Shown in pieces: positions 1 to 10,092 of a stretch of DNA of 64,000 nt. The position numbers were made by a program, and so were the translations under genes. Numbering within the stretch: position 1 is the first letter of the stretch; each line of letters opens with the position of its first letter. This DNA comes from Synechococcus sp. A10-1-5-1 (lineage in GTDB: Bacteria; Cyanobacteriota; Cyanobacteriia; PCC-6307; Cyanobiaceae). The stretch spans positions 1,426,001 to 1,490,000 of the forward strand of contig NZ_CP096032.1 of assembly GCF_023115425.1 (NCBI RefSeq), in the 5' to 3' direction. The notes under the pieces were generated by a model. The model worked only from the letters and a program-made list of their open reading frames with translations. It was not told where the DNA came from and did not search any database.

Positions 1-2
1 GA

Positions 3-815
3 GCGGGGAAAGGCATCGACGCAGTCATCCATTTCGCCGGCCTCAAAGCCGTGGGTGAGTCGGTGCGTGAGCCCCTGCGCTATTGGGATGTGAATGTCGC
101 CGGCAGTCAGTCCCTGCTCTCTGTCATGCAGGAGGAGAACTGCCGGACCCTGGCCTTCAGCAGCAGCGCCACCCTCTACGGCCTGCCCGAGCGTGTCCCC
201 GTGACTGAAGCCGATCCAGTCCAGCCCATCAACCCGTACGGCTTCACCAAAGCGGCTGTTGAGCAAATGCTGGAGGACCTCAGCAGCAGCGAACAGGGTT
301 GGCGAATCGCGCGTTTGCGCTACTTCAACCCCGTCGGAGCCCATCCCAGCGGACAGATCGGCGAAGACCCCAACGGCATTCCCAACAACCTCTTCCCCTT
401 TGTCTCTCAAGTGGCGGTTGGACGGCGCCAAGAGCTCAAAGTCTTTGGAAACGACTGGCCAACCCCCGATGGCACAGGCGTCCGGGACTACATCCACGTC
501 ATGGACCTGGCCGAGGGACACCTCGCCGCCATTCAGCACCTGATGGAGCAGAGACCTCAGTTACTCACCGTCAATCTGGGCAGCGGGCAGGGTCATTCCG
601 TCTTGGAGGTGGTCCAAGCCTTTGAGAAGGCCTCAAGCAGACCAGTGGCTTACCAACTCGTCGAGCGACGACCGGGAGATGCCGCAACCACCGTGGCCGA
701 CCCGTCCTTGGCCAATCGTCTACTGGGGTGGCAGACGAAGCGATCGCTGGCAGAGATCTGCCGCGATGGCTGGTCCTGGCAGTCCCAAAACCCGGAGGGC
801 TACCGGGGCAGCTGA
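3..815 (+). CDS. galE: UDP-glucose 4-epimerase, 5'-truncated by the window
   Basis: This is the C-terminal ~270 residues of an extended short-chain dehydrogenase that interconverts UDP-glucose and UDP-galactose in the cytoplasm. The reading frame is open from base 3, so the start and the NAD-binding GxxGxxG motif lie outside the window. The visible part begins with the GalE-typical HFAGLKAVGESV. It then has the SSSATLYG catalytic serine block, the YGFTK (YxxxK) motif, RYFNPVGAHPSG and DYIHVMDLAEGH, all typical of GalE. Its 3' end overlaps the convergent nucleotidyltransferase gene by 16 bases. UDP-galactose would feed the surface-glycan genes nearby. Confidence 0.95.
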   Translation, partial: AGKGIDAVIHFAGLKAVGESVREPLRYWDVNVAGSQSLLSVMQEENCRTLAFSSSATLYGLPERVPVTEADPVQPINPYGFTKAAVEQMLEDLSSSEQGWRIARLRYFNPVGAHPSGQIGEDPNGIPNNLFPFVSQVAVGRRQELKVFGNDWPTPDGTGVRDYIHVMDLAEGHLAAIQHLMEQRPQLLTVNLGSGQGHSVLEVVQAFEKASSRPVAYQLVERRPGDAATTVADPSLANRLLGWQTKRSLAEICRDGWSWQSQNPEGYRGS

Positions 816-2038
816 TCCAACGCCGCAAGACGCAAAGCCTTAAGCCGAGAACCGAGTTCCGGCCCAGGTCTCAACCCCTCCTCCTGCATCAAGACCGCCG
901 CTGAGATCGGTGAACGCACATGCCGCCATCGGCCCCACCAACGCAGCAGTGGATGCCAGTGGGGACCACCCAACGTGATGGCCAAAGCCACTGCCTCAGG
1001 ACTAAGCCCGGGGCCTTCTAAAAACTCAGCCCACCACGAGGGCAGTAGTGCATCGGTCGGGACTGCGTTGAGTCGCTTCTTCAACTCTTGGAGTTGCACC
1101 AAGAGCTTGTGCTGACGGTGCGGCAACTGCAGCCGTTCCGCTAGACCCAAAGGATCAGCAGCCCCTGCGACCAGCGCCGGCAACAAAGGCACTGCCAAGC
1201 GCTGAGCCCAGTGGAGACGACGGGCCCATGAAGCGTCCTGCTGCAACTGGGTGTCGAGCAGAACCAATCCGCCTGTCTGCTGAAGCACCTGCACTGCCAC
1301 CCGCCATGGCTCTCGCTGGAACAGCAGTTCCAGCTCCATGCGCAGACGCGTCCCCAAAGCCGGTGGGGCATGACCTGGATCATCACCAGGCCGCCAAATC
1401 CAGGGCCATTGACTCAGGGTGCTCAGGGCTTGTTGCTGAGCCGCTGCCGAGAACTGAAAGCCAAGCCGAGCCGCGTAGCGAGCACCGCGGACCCACCGCG
1501 TGGGGTCATCCCTAAGGCTGCTGGGGTGCAGCAAATTGAGTTGGCGTGCCGCGAGGTCGGCTTGACCGTGGTGGAGATCGAGTAACTCCCCACTGGCGAG
1601 CTCCAAGGCCATGGCATTCACCGTGAAATCACGGCGAGCCAGGTCATCCTTCAGGCTTCCGAGGCGAACGCTGGGGTTCTCTCCTGGTTCGGGATACGTC
1701 TCCTGACGGGCGGAGGCGACATCCAAGAGCCAGGTGCCACCGAATTCGGCGGGAAGCTGCAGCTCCAACTCGAAGGTGCCAAACGCTCCGTGCTCTTGAA
1801 GGCTGAGGGGGATCGAGCATGCGAACTGGCTCTCCAGCGCTTCGGGGAGACGCTGAACTAATTCGGCCGCGCGACCCTCAACGACGATGTCCAGATCGGG
1901 TAGACCGCGCCAGGGATCTTCGTGGTGGCGGTGCAGGAGGAGATCACGCACCACACCGCCGACAAGGGCACAGCGCTCGCCAGCTGCCGCCTGAGTCAAC
2001 GCCTCCAGTAGGGGCTTGGGGACGTCAGGAATCTCCAT
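800..2038 (-). CDS. CCA-adding tRNA nucleotidyltransferase / poly(A) polymerase family protein
   Basis: Class II nucleotidyltransferase of the family that adds or repairs the CCA end of tRNA, or in some bacteria polyadenylates RNA. Visible motifs are GGVVRDLLL (residues 27-35), the metal-binding DLD (48-50), ARRDFTVNAMAL (134-145) and RDDPTRWVRGARYAARLGF (about 176-194), the family's head and neck signature. At 412 residues it lacks HD or CBS extensions. Which bases it adds cannot be told from the motifs, because cyanobacteria may divide CC- and A-addition between enzymes. It is 11 bases downstream of pcrA on the same strand, and its tail overlaps galE. Confidence 0.88.
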   Translation of the reverse strand: MEIPDVPKPLLEALTQAAAGERCALVGGVVRDLLLHRHHEDPWRGLPDLDIVVEGRAAELVQRLPEALESQFACSIPLSLQEHGAFGTFELELQLPAEFGGTWLLDVASARQETYPEPGENPSVRLGSLKDDLARRDFTVNAMALELASGELLDLHHGQADLAARQLNLLHPSSLRDDPTRWVRGARYAARLGFQFSAAAQQQALSTLSQWPWIWRPGDDPGHAPPALGTRLRMELELLFQREPWRVAVQVLQQTGGLVLLDTQLQQDASWARRLHWAQRLAVPLLPALVAGAADPLGLAERLQLPHRQHKLLVQLQELKKRLNAVPTDALLPSWWAEFLEGPGLSPEAVALAITLGGPHWHPLLRWWGRWRHVRSPISAAVLMQEEGLRPGPELGSRLKALRLAALDQLPR

Positions 2039-2049
2039 CGCCCGCCTAC

Positions 2050-4428
2050 CTACAAGGGCTCGATCGGAGCGAGGCGCGGATCAAGGATCTTCGGCCCCAT
2101 GCCCTCGAACTTGACCGCCAACGAGATCTTTTCGCCACTCCCAAACAAGTGCGTGACCTGACCTTCCCCGAAGGAGCTATGCCGCACACGGTCGCCAACG
2201 GACCAGGTCCGAGCAGGCGCACGCCGACGGACAGCGTTCGCGGGCTGGGAGGAAGCAGAGCCTGAACCCGGACGGTCGACACGGGTGAGGCGATCCAGCC
2301 GCTGTTCCCGGCGGATGGCTGCGCCACCGCTCCGGGGAATATCCCCTTGCACCAAAGCCTCCGGGAGCTCAGAGAGGAAGACAGACGGGACCGCCGGTTC
2401 CCGCATCCCGCCCCAGAGACGGCGCTCGCTGGCATGGGACAAGAACAGCCGCTCTTTCGCACGCGTAATGCCGACATAGCAGAGGCGGCGCTCCTCCTCC
2501 ATCGCCGCGGGGTCCTCCAAGGAGCGGTAGCTGGGGAACAAGCCCTGCTCCATGCCCACCAAAAAGACCACGGGGAACTCCAGGCCTTTGCTGGCGTGCA
2601 ACGTCATCAACGTGACCCGGTCCTGCTCGGTGTCCTTGCTGTCCGCGTCACTGGCCAGAGCAGCGGAAGCCAAGAACTCCTCGAGAGAGCCCTCTTCGTT
2701 TTCCTCTTGGTACTGGAGTGCCGCGTTGACCAGTTCGTTCAGGTTTCGGCGCCGGTCTTCAGCCTCATCGGTCCCGGCAGCGATCAGCTCGGCGACGTAA
2801 CCGCTCTTCTCCATCGCCAGCTGAACCAGTTCCGAAGGAGCCGCATCTTCAGAGCGTTCTTTCAGGTTGTTGATCAACTCACAAAACTGCAGCAGTCCCT
2901 TTGCGGAACGTCCACCCAAAGAACGAACCGCCTCGGGGTCACTGACCACATCCCAGAGGGGAATGCCGAGTTGATTGGCCGCATCCGTCAGCCGTTCAAT
3001 CGTGGTCTTGCCAATCCCGCGCTTCGGTGTGTTCAGGACCCGAAGCAAGCTCACCGTGTCGGCGGGGTTCACCAACAATTTGAGGTACGCCAGCATGTCT
3101 TTGATCTCACGCCGGTCGTAGAAGCGGAGACCACCCACCACCACATAGGGAATGCCCCAACGCACCAGGGATTCCTCCATCGCGCGGGACTGGGCATTGG
3201 TCCGATACAGCACAGCCATATCGCCCCAGCTCAAATCCGGATGGGCCGCATCCAGCATTCGCATGCGGTGAACCACCGCTTCTGCCTCAGCTATCTCATC
3301 ATCACAACGGGTCAGGGTGAGCAGCTCTCCCTCACCGCGGGTGGGCCGCAAGACCTTGTCGATACGCTCGCTGTTGTTGGCGATCAGAACATTCGCGGCT
3401 TCAAGAATGGTGGCCGTGGAGCGATAGTTTTCCTCCAACTTGACCATGGTCTGGGTGGCTTCATCGGGGGCGCCGTCACCAAAGTCATCCTGAAAACCCA
3501 TCAGGATCGTGAAATCAGCGGCTCGAAAGCTGTAGATGCTCTGATCGGCATCACCCACCACAAAAACCGAGCGACCAGCCCAGTCGTCAAAGGCTTCAGG
3601 ATCCCGGCCATCTGTCACCAGAAGCTTGATTAGGTCGTATTGCGTGCGGTTGGTGTCTTGGTACTCATCCACCAGCACATGGCGAAAACGCCGGTGCCAG
3701 TAGTTGCGAACCTGCTCGTTCTGGCGCAGCAACTGAACCGGTAGCAGCAGCAGGTCGTCGAAATCAAGAGCGTTGTTCGCGGCTAACGCACGCCGATAGC
3801 GCCGGTAGGTTTCAGCCATCAACTTGCCGCGCTGCCCGCCCGCGTCAGCTTCAAGCTGCTCTGGCATCCAACCCTGGTTCTTGGCGTTGCTGATCGCCCA
3901 GCGCACCTTCTTAGGCTCAAAACGCTTGGGATCAAGCCCCAGCTCCTGGGTGACGATCTCCTTGACCAGGCTCTGGGTATCCCCCTCGTCGTAGATCGAG
4001 AACTGACGAGTCCAGGTCAGCCCCTCTGGATCTCGGAACTTGTCGATGTCAAACCGGAGCAACCGCGCGAAGAGCGCGTGGAACGTGCCAATCCAGAGGT
4101 CTTTGATGACCTCGCGGTAGATCCGCGAGCGCAACTGCCGCTGATCAACGGCAGCCAACGTGCTCCACGGCTGTCCAAACTGACTCTGCGCGAGCTTCTG
4201 TGCCAGAAGCAGCTCTAGACGCTCCTTCATCTCGCGAGCAGCCTTATTCGTGAAGGTGACCGCCAGCAACTCCGCTGGATCAACGCCGTGCTGCCCAATC
4301 ATGTGGGCGATGCGGTGGGTCAAAGCGCGGGTCTTACCGCTGCCCGCACCAGCCACCACCAGCAATGGACCTTCATGGTGATCCACCGCCTTGCGCTGGG
4401 CGTCATTCAGACCGGCCAGAAAACTCAT
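2050..4428 (-). CDS. pcrA: UvrD/PcrA-type ATP-dependent 3'-5' DNA helicase
   Basis: Superfamily 1A helicase, 792 residues, acting in nucleotide excision repair and in clearing recombination or replication intermediates. Motifs appear in the expected order: Walker A GAGSGKT (27-33), DEYQDTN (about 251-258), GDADQSIYSFRAAD (about 290), LEENYRS, MTLHASKGLEFP (about 606) and VGITRAKERL. The C-terminal ~50 residues (VGDRVRHSSFGEGQV...) match the Tudor-like tail of PcrA that contacts RNA polymerase, which favours PcrA over Rep. The start overlaps the stop of the upstream ABC transporter by 4 bases (ATGA), so the two are probably translationally coupled. Confidence 0.95.
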   Translation of the reverse strand: MSFLAGLNDAQRKAVDHHEGPLLVVAGAGSGKTRALTHRIAHMIGQHGVDPAELLAVTFTNKAAREMKERLELLLAQKLAQSQFGQPWSTLAAVDQRQLRSRIYREVIKDLWIGTFHALFARLLRFDIDKFRDPEGLTWTRQFSIYDEGDTQSLVKEIVTQELGLDPKRFEPKKVRWAISNAKNQGWMPEQLEADAGGQRGKLMAETYRRYRRALAANNALDFDDLLLLPVQLLRQNEQVRNYWHRRFRHVLVDEYQDTNRTQYDLIKLLVTDGRDPEAFDDWAGRSVFVVGDADQSIYSFRAADFTILMGFQDDFGDGAPDEATQTMVKLEENYRSTATILEAANVLIANNSERIDKVLRPTRGEGELLTLTRCDDEIAEAEAVVHRMRMLDAAHPDLSWGDMAVLYRTNAQSRAMEESLVRWGIPYVVVGGLRFYDRREIKDMLAYLKLLVNPADTVSLLRVLNTPKRGIGKTTIERLTDAANQLGIPLWDVVSDPEAVRSLGGRSAKGLLQFCELINNLKERSEDAAPSELVQLAMEKSGYVAELIAAGTDEAEDRRRNLNELVNAALQYQEENEEGSLEEFLASAALASDADSKDTEQDRVTLMTLHASKGLEFPVVFLVGMEQGLFPSYRSLEDPAAMEEERRLCYVGITRAKERLFLSHASERRLWGGMREPAVPSVFLSELPEALVQGDIPRSGGAAIRREQRLDRLTRVDRPGSGSASSQPANAVRRRAPARTWSVGDRVRHSSFGEGQVTHLFGSGEKISLAVKFEGMGPKILDPRLAPIEPL

Positions 4429-6248
4429 GAAGCCGCCTGTTGCTGCTCAAGCATCGCCAGTTCTCGGAAGCTCTCCGATCGCTCCTTCAGTTCGGTGTAG
4501 CTGCCATAGGCCTTCACGCTGCCGTTGTGGAACTCGTAGATGCGATCGCAGCGCTGAACGGTACTGAGCCTGTGGGCGATGACGACCGTGGTGCAACGGC
4601 GGCCGATCACCTCGAGGGCTTCGATCACCTCCGACTCCGTGCGGTTGTCCAAGGCACTTGTTGCCTCATCCAGAACCAAAAAGCTGGCCTGGCGGTAGAA
4701 CGCCCTCGCCAAGGCCAATCGTTGACGCTGACCACCGGAGAGGCGCAAGCCGTTCTCCCCCACCTGGGTGTGCAAGCCGTAGGGAAGTTCAGCCACAAAG
4801 TCCTGGAGCTGGGCCGCTTCTAAGGCCTCCCAAACCTGGTCGGATTTGACCTGGTCAATGGGCTCCCCAAAGGCAACGTTCTCAAGAACACTGCCATTGA
4901 GCAGATTGATCGACTGGGGCACCTGAGCACAGTTGGCCTGCCAGGCCGGGACATCGAGACCTTCCACTGGAATCCCATCGAGATCCAAGGCACCGCGACT
5001 GGGAGGCAGCAATCCCAAGAGGATGTTGGCGGTCGTGGTTTTGCCGCTGCCGGTACTGCCGACCAGGGCAATGCGAGAGCCCACCGGAATCGAAAGGTTG
5101 ACCCCCTTCAAAACCCAGTCATCGGAATGGGGGTAGCGGTACCAGACGTCGTGAAGGCGAATGGTGTTCCGCGGAAACACACCTGCAGCAGAGGGAACAC
5201 CGGGGGTTCGCTGGGTCGGGCGATCAGCTGGCAAATCGAGCAAGGCCAAGGCCCCATCGAGAAGGGGGAGTCCCCCCCGCAATTGGGTCAAGGAGCGAAA
5301 CGCATCCTGCAGAGGCGGCGTCAGGCGAAGGGCAGCGACGGCAATAGTCGCCAGAAAAGGCAAGATCGCCCTGACCTCATTCTGATTTCCGCTGAGAAGG
5401 GCCGGCAGGGCTCCGACCGCAAAAATCATCGTGATCCCAAAGGGCTCGATCAAGCCGCGGGGCAGATCCGGGAGCCACTCGGTCATCCAAGCGAAGCGAC
5501 GCGCCTTCTCTCCAGAGACTTGAAACTGACGCTCGAAATAGGGCTCAGACCCACTAAGTTGAATATCGCGAATCGAGCCCAAAGACTCAAATAAAATATT
5601 GGTTGATTCCGCCTCCAGCCGCATCTTCTGCCGGAAGCCATGGCGGAGCCTGGGAGTGACGCTGCTGGAGATGACGCTGTAGGCCAACACCAAGCTGACG
5701 ACCAGAACAACGGCCAGCCAGCGGCCAACAAACAAGATTCCGATCGACAAGAGCACGATCGAAACAGACGCACTGAGAATCTGCAGAATCGGAGTAACAA
5801 CATTGATGGCAACACGATTCAAGTTGCTCAATAACTGAGAACTCAGGTCAGCCGTACTTTTACCCAAGTGATATTCAAAGGGCTGCTGCAGCAGTCTTGA
5901 ATGAACTTCATTCGAGATATCCCGCCAGATTCCAGCAGAAAGACGCTGCTGAAAAAACTTCAGCGAGATCTTTGACAGTGATGCTCCCCAAGCCAGCAGG
6001 ATGAACACGAGGATCATCCAGACGCTCTGGTTAATGCTGTCCCCACCAAAAACGTGGATGCCTGGCAGCCGGTCTTCAAGATCGGAGTCCACCAAGGAGC
6101 CCGTCAGTCGGGCGATGACCGCGACGGAGGCCAAGTCGATCACGCCGGGCACCACCGAGAGCGGCACCAACATCCACAACGCCGACCGCCGCCGCCGCGG
6201 CAAGTGATTCAGCAGGTGGCGTAGCTGATCGAAGGTTCGGCTGCGCAT
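4425..6248 (-). CDS. ABC exporter, fused permease and ATPase (PglK/MsbA-like)
   Basis: Half-transporter of 607 residues. The N-terminal ~340 residues hold about six membrane segments (type I exporter fold) and a PFEYHLGKSTADL segment like that of PglK-type lipid-linked oligosaccharide flippases. The ATPase domain follows, with Walker A GSTGSGKT near residue 395, signature LSGGQRQR near 502, then FLVLDEATSALD and an H-loop histidine in IAHRLST. It would work as a homodimer in the membrane. Neighbouring galE and glycosyltransferase genes suggest a lipid-linked glycan or lipid as substrate, which is inference. It is the first gene of a leftward unit with pcrA. Confidence 0.9.
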   Translation of the reverse strand: MRSRTFDQLRHLLNHLPRRRRSALWMLVPLSVVPGVIDLASVAVIARLTGSLVDSDLEDRLPGIHVFGGDSINQSVWMILVFILLAWGASLSKISLKFFQQRLSAGIWRDISNEVHSRLLQQPFEYHLGKSTADLSSQLLSNLNRVAINVVTPILQILSASVSIVLLSIGILFVGRWLAVVLVVSLVLAYSVISSSVTPRLRHGFRQKMRLEAESTNILFESLGSIRDIQLSGSEPYFERQFQVSGEKARRFAWMTEWLPDLPRGLIEPFGITMIFAVGALPALLSGNQNEVRAILPFLATIAVAALRLTPPLQDAFRSLTQLRGGLPLLDGALALLDLPADRPTQRTPGVPSAAGVFPRNTIRLHDVWYRYPHSDDWVLKGVNLSIPVGSRIALVGSTGSGKTTTANILLGLLPPSRGALDLDGIPVEGLDVPAWQANCAQVPQSINLLNGSVLENVAFGEPIDQVKSDQVWEALEAAQLQDFVAELPYGLHTQVGENGLRLSGGQRQRLALARAFYRQASFLVLDEATSALDNRTESEVIEALEVIGRRCTTVVIAHRLSTVQRCDRIYEFHNGSVKAYGSYTELKERSESFRELAMLEQQQAAS

Positions 6249-6277
6249 GGCAACAAACTATGGCTCCCAGCCATGCG

Positions 6278-7315
6278 CTACGGCCTCAAACGGCCAGCCA
6301 GCGAACCGATTGGCCTGAGTTTCGCCTGCAGCCGAAGCGTCCATCGCGCTGGAGCCTTCAGCGCAGGCTCCCCGGCAAAAATCCGATCCCAGTGCTGAGT
6401 GACCGCCTCGAGCGCCTGCCGCCAACGCGTCAGGAGCTCCGCCTCGTTGGCTGTCGCCAAAAGAGCTGTCAGATCTGATTGATCGGGCCTCCAGGAAGCT
6501 GGATCACTCACCGCGGCGCTGATCGCCTCAAGATCTGCCGCCAACGTGCCCGATCCCAACTGGTGACCCATCCGCCCTGGGTCCAAGGTGTCGGCCAACG
6601 CATGGTTGAAACTGCTGAACACCACACAGCCGCAGGCCAGGGCCTCCAAGGGAGGCAGGCCAAAGCCCTCGGTCACGCCGCGACCACGCCAGTAATCCGC
6701 CGAGTCGTAGAGCACCACCTTTGCGCTGTTGAACAGATCCACCAGGTCATCGACCCATCCCGACTGAACTTCGACCCGAAGCCCTTTGGCCTGCAACGCC
6801 GGCACCAACTGCCGCAGGACATAGGCACTGTTCTTACGCAGCTGGACAAGGACATCGATGCTGCGCTCGCCCGCTCCACTGCGCTGTCCCCGCTCCAGCC
6901 ACTCGGAGCCAAGGGCATTGGGGACCAGCCAAAGCGGATTTCGTGGGGCCTGATCGCCCCAGTAACCCAGGGTGTTCCGACTCACCGCCAACACAGGCAC
7001 ACCAGCGGGCAAGGAAAAGCCATAGCCACTGCTGTGGGCGTGATAGGCGCAAGCACGGCCTTTGAGTTGCCGCAACAACCAAGGAACGTCAAACCCCCAA
7101 CTCACGATCCAAAGCGCAGTACCCGCTCCACCTGGGAGGGGCTCATCCCGGAGCAAATCCGCCAGAAAAGGACGACCCTGTTCTCGCTGGCGATACGTCA
7201 CCACTTCAACGGGGCCCAGACCAGACAACATCCGAGCGGTCTGGAGCTCAACGAGAAGCCCGCCGCAGCGAAAGCGACCGGTCGTCCCGGGAACTAAGAA
7301 GCGAAGGGAACGCAA
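6278..7315 (-). CDS. Glycosyltransferase, GT4/GT1-like
   Basis: Probable GT-B fold glycosyltransferase of 345 residues. The N-terminus has a FLVPGTTGRFRCGG opening compatible with a sugar-acceptor domain. The C-terminal half has EGFGLPPLEALACGCVV (about 213-229), the E-x7-E nucleotide-sugar-binding motif of GT4 and related families. No membrane segment or signal peptide is evident, so it is probably cytoplasmic or peripheral. It lies 29 bases upstream of the ABC exporter on the same strand and 10 bases downstream of heme oxygenase. Donor and acceptor sugars cannot be predicted. Confidence 0.8.
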   Translation of the reverse strand: MRSLRFLVPGTTGRFRCGGLLVELQTARMLSGLGPVEVVTYRQREQGRPFLADLLRDEPLPGGAGTALWIVSWGFDVPWLLRQLKGRACAYHAHSSGYGFSLPAGVPVLAVSRNTLGYWGDQAPRNPLWLVPNALGSEWLERGQRSGAGERSIDVLVQLRKNSAYVLRQLVPALQAKGLRVEVQSGWVDDLVDLFNSAKVVLYDSADYWRGRGVTEGFGLPPLEALACGCVVFSSFNHALADTLDPGRMGHQLGSGTLAADLEAISAAVSDPASWRPDQSDLTALLATANEAELLTRWRQALEAVTQHWDRIFAGEPALKAPARWTLRLQAKLRPIGSLAGRLRP

Positions 7316-7325
7316 GGCGGGGCGA

Positions 7326-8039
7326 CTAGGCAGCCACAGTCTCCGTGCTGCCGGTGCGCTGGCGGCGGGTCAGGAAGCCGAAGAGCACTTTGCCAATCGC
7401 GGCGACGAGGTTGCCCTCCAACTCCTTGAACATGTTCATGTTCAGGTGGAAGGCTTCGTTGGCTTCTTCCACAATCCGGTCGGCCATGGGCTGATCGATC
7501 GGAAGGGTGTCCATCGCCGAGCGATAGGTGCCCTTAAAGGCCTTTTCGTCTGAGATGGCATCGAACTCATAAAAGTGGAGACCGTCGTCTCCACCAAGGT
7601 TCATGGCCTTCTGGGCGATGTTCTTCAGGATCTGACCACCGGAGAGATCGCCGAGATAGCGGGTGTAGTGGTGACCCACAAGCAACTCGGGCGACTCCTT
7701 GGCCACCTGATGGATGCGCTCGACGTAGACGCTGGCGGAAGGTGACGGCTGAATGGTCTGCTTCCAGTCCGAGCCGAAGTAATAGGCCAGGTCCTTCTCA
7801 AGGGCCTCACGACGGTTCAGCTGTTCGAAGGCGATTGGGGCGAGGACCGGGTTGTCTTTCAACCGGGCGAACTCGTCCTCCATTGCCCCGTAGACGAAAT
7901 AGAGGTCGGCCACCAGCTTGCGGTAGCTCGCCTTATCCACGACGCCCTTGAGAAAGCAGCTCACAAAGCCAGTGTTCTCGGCCATGGTGTGGGACTTCTT
8001 GGTCCCTTCACGCAACTGGGCAGCAAGAGCGACAGACAT
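7326..8039 (-). CDS. ho1: Heme oxygenase (biliverdin-producing)
   Basis: Soluble, ferredoxin-dependent heme oxygenase that opens heme to biliverdin IX-alpha, iron and CO, the first step of phycobilin synthesis. The chosen ATG at 8039 gives 237 residues, the usual size for cyanobacterial HO1. The frame is open further upstream, but the extra 42 residues look like untranslated leader. The proximal heme ligand is His17 in REGTKKSHTMAE, and the distal helix is the conserved RYLGDLSGGQ. The small conserved gene upstream ends 92 bases before this start, so the spacer could carry a promoter. Confidence 0.95.
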   Translation of the reverse strand: MSVALAAQLREGTKKSHTMAENTGFVSCFLKGVVDKASYRKLVADLYFVYGAMEDEFARLKDNPVLAPIAFEQLNRREALEKDLAYYFGSDWKQTIQPSPSASVYVERIHQVAKESPELLVGHHYTRYLGDLSGGQILKNIAQKAMNLGGDDGLHFYEFDAISDEKAFKGTYRSAMDTLPIDQPMADRIVEEANEAFHLNMNMFKELEGNLVAAIGKVLFGFLTRRQRTGSTETVAA

Positions 8040-8130
8040 GTCCTTGAAATCGTGGTCGTGCCGTTGAGCACGGTCAGGAGAATCAAAGTAAGGGGAAGGT
8101 TGCGGTGGATGAGCCCAAGATTGCGAAGGG

Positions 8131-8574
8131 TTACGCCACGTCTGCTTCGCTCGCTCCTCTCTCAAACAGGTCGAAGAGCTCAGCGCAGAACTGCTTGAGC
8201 TTGAGGGTCACGGACTCAACCGGCGGATGGGTCCCGGCGGGGAGCCACTCCCCCAGGGTGGTGAGCCTCCAGCGCTCACTCTCGTAGGTCAAACCTCGAA
8301 TGGTGACCCCCAGCAGACTGGGCTTGGCCTCCGTCACCCCCTCAGACAGGCTCAGCTGGAGCAAGAACGAGCGGCACTGGCTACGGGGACTCCAGCCGGG
8401 GAGATGAAACGACAGGTCAAGGGTCTGCTGATCCTCATAGGCGCGGGTTTGGGGGTCATCACGCCAAGGACGCAGATTCGGACGTGCATCAGGGAAGTGC
8501 TGGCGAAATAGCGCGGCAACAGAAGCGATCAACTGGGCGAGCTCCAGCGATCGAGCCTGGTCGCCTGCATTCAT
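8131..8574 (-). CDS. Conserved hypothetical protein, 147 residues
   Basis: I do not recognise a named domain. The protein is soluble, with no signal peptide or membrane segment. It has an N-terminal helical stretch, a central part that looks like beta strands (TLDLSFHLPGWSPRSQCRSFLLQLSL) and an amphipathic C-terminus. Codon use and composition match the neighbours. It lies upstream of heme oxygenase on the same strand and is divergent from icd, from which it is separated by 68 bases. A role near pigment metabolism would be guesswork. Confidence 0.75.
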   Translation of the reverse strand: MNAGDQARSLELAQLIASVAALFRQHFPDARPNLRPWRDDPQTRAYEDQQTLDLSFHLPGWSPRSQCRSFLLQLSLSEGVTEAKPSLLGVTIRGLTYESERWRLTTLGEWLPAGTHPPVESVTLKLKQFCAELFDLFERGASEADVA

Positions 8575-8642
8575 GCGTGTCTCCGGCTGCAGAACCCTGT
8601 TTGGCCGAAACCTAGGCTCACCTTCAGTGTTTTGCCGCAGCC

Positions 8643-10073
<1,431 letters not shown>

Positions 10074-10092
10074 TTCAGGCGAACAGAGGTAC

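Noticed and set aside
7997-8165. Longer N-terminus for heme oxygenase, starting at 8165
   Set aside because: The extra residues overlap the end of the upstream gene and do not resemble HO1, which normally begins about 17 residues before the heme-ligand histidine.
8601-8618. Promoter for icd from TTGGCC and TAGGCT
   Set aside because: The spacing between the two elements is only six bases, so they cannot be a normal -35/-10 pair; the -10-like element alone is weak evidence.
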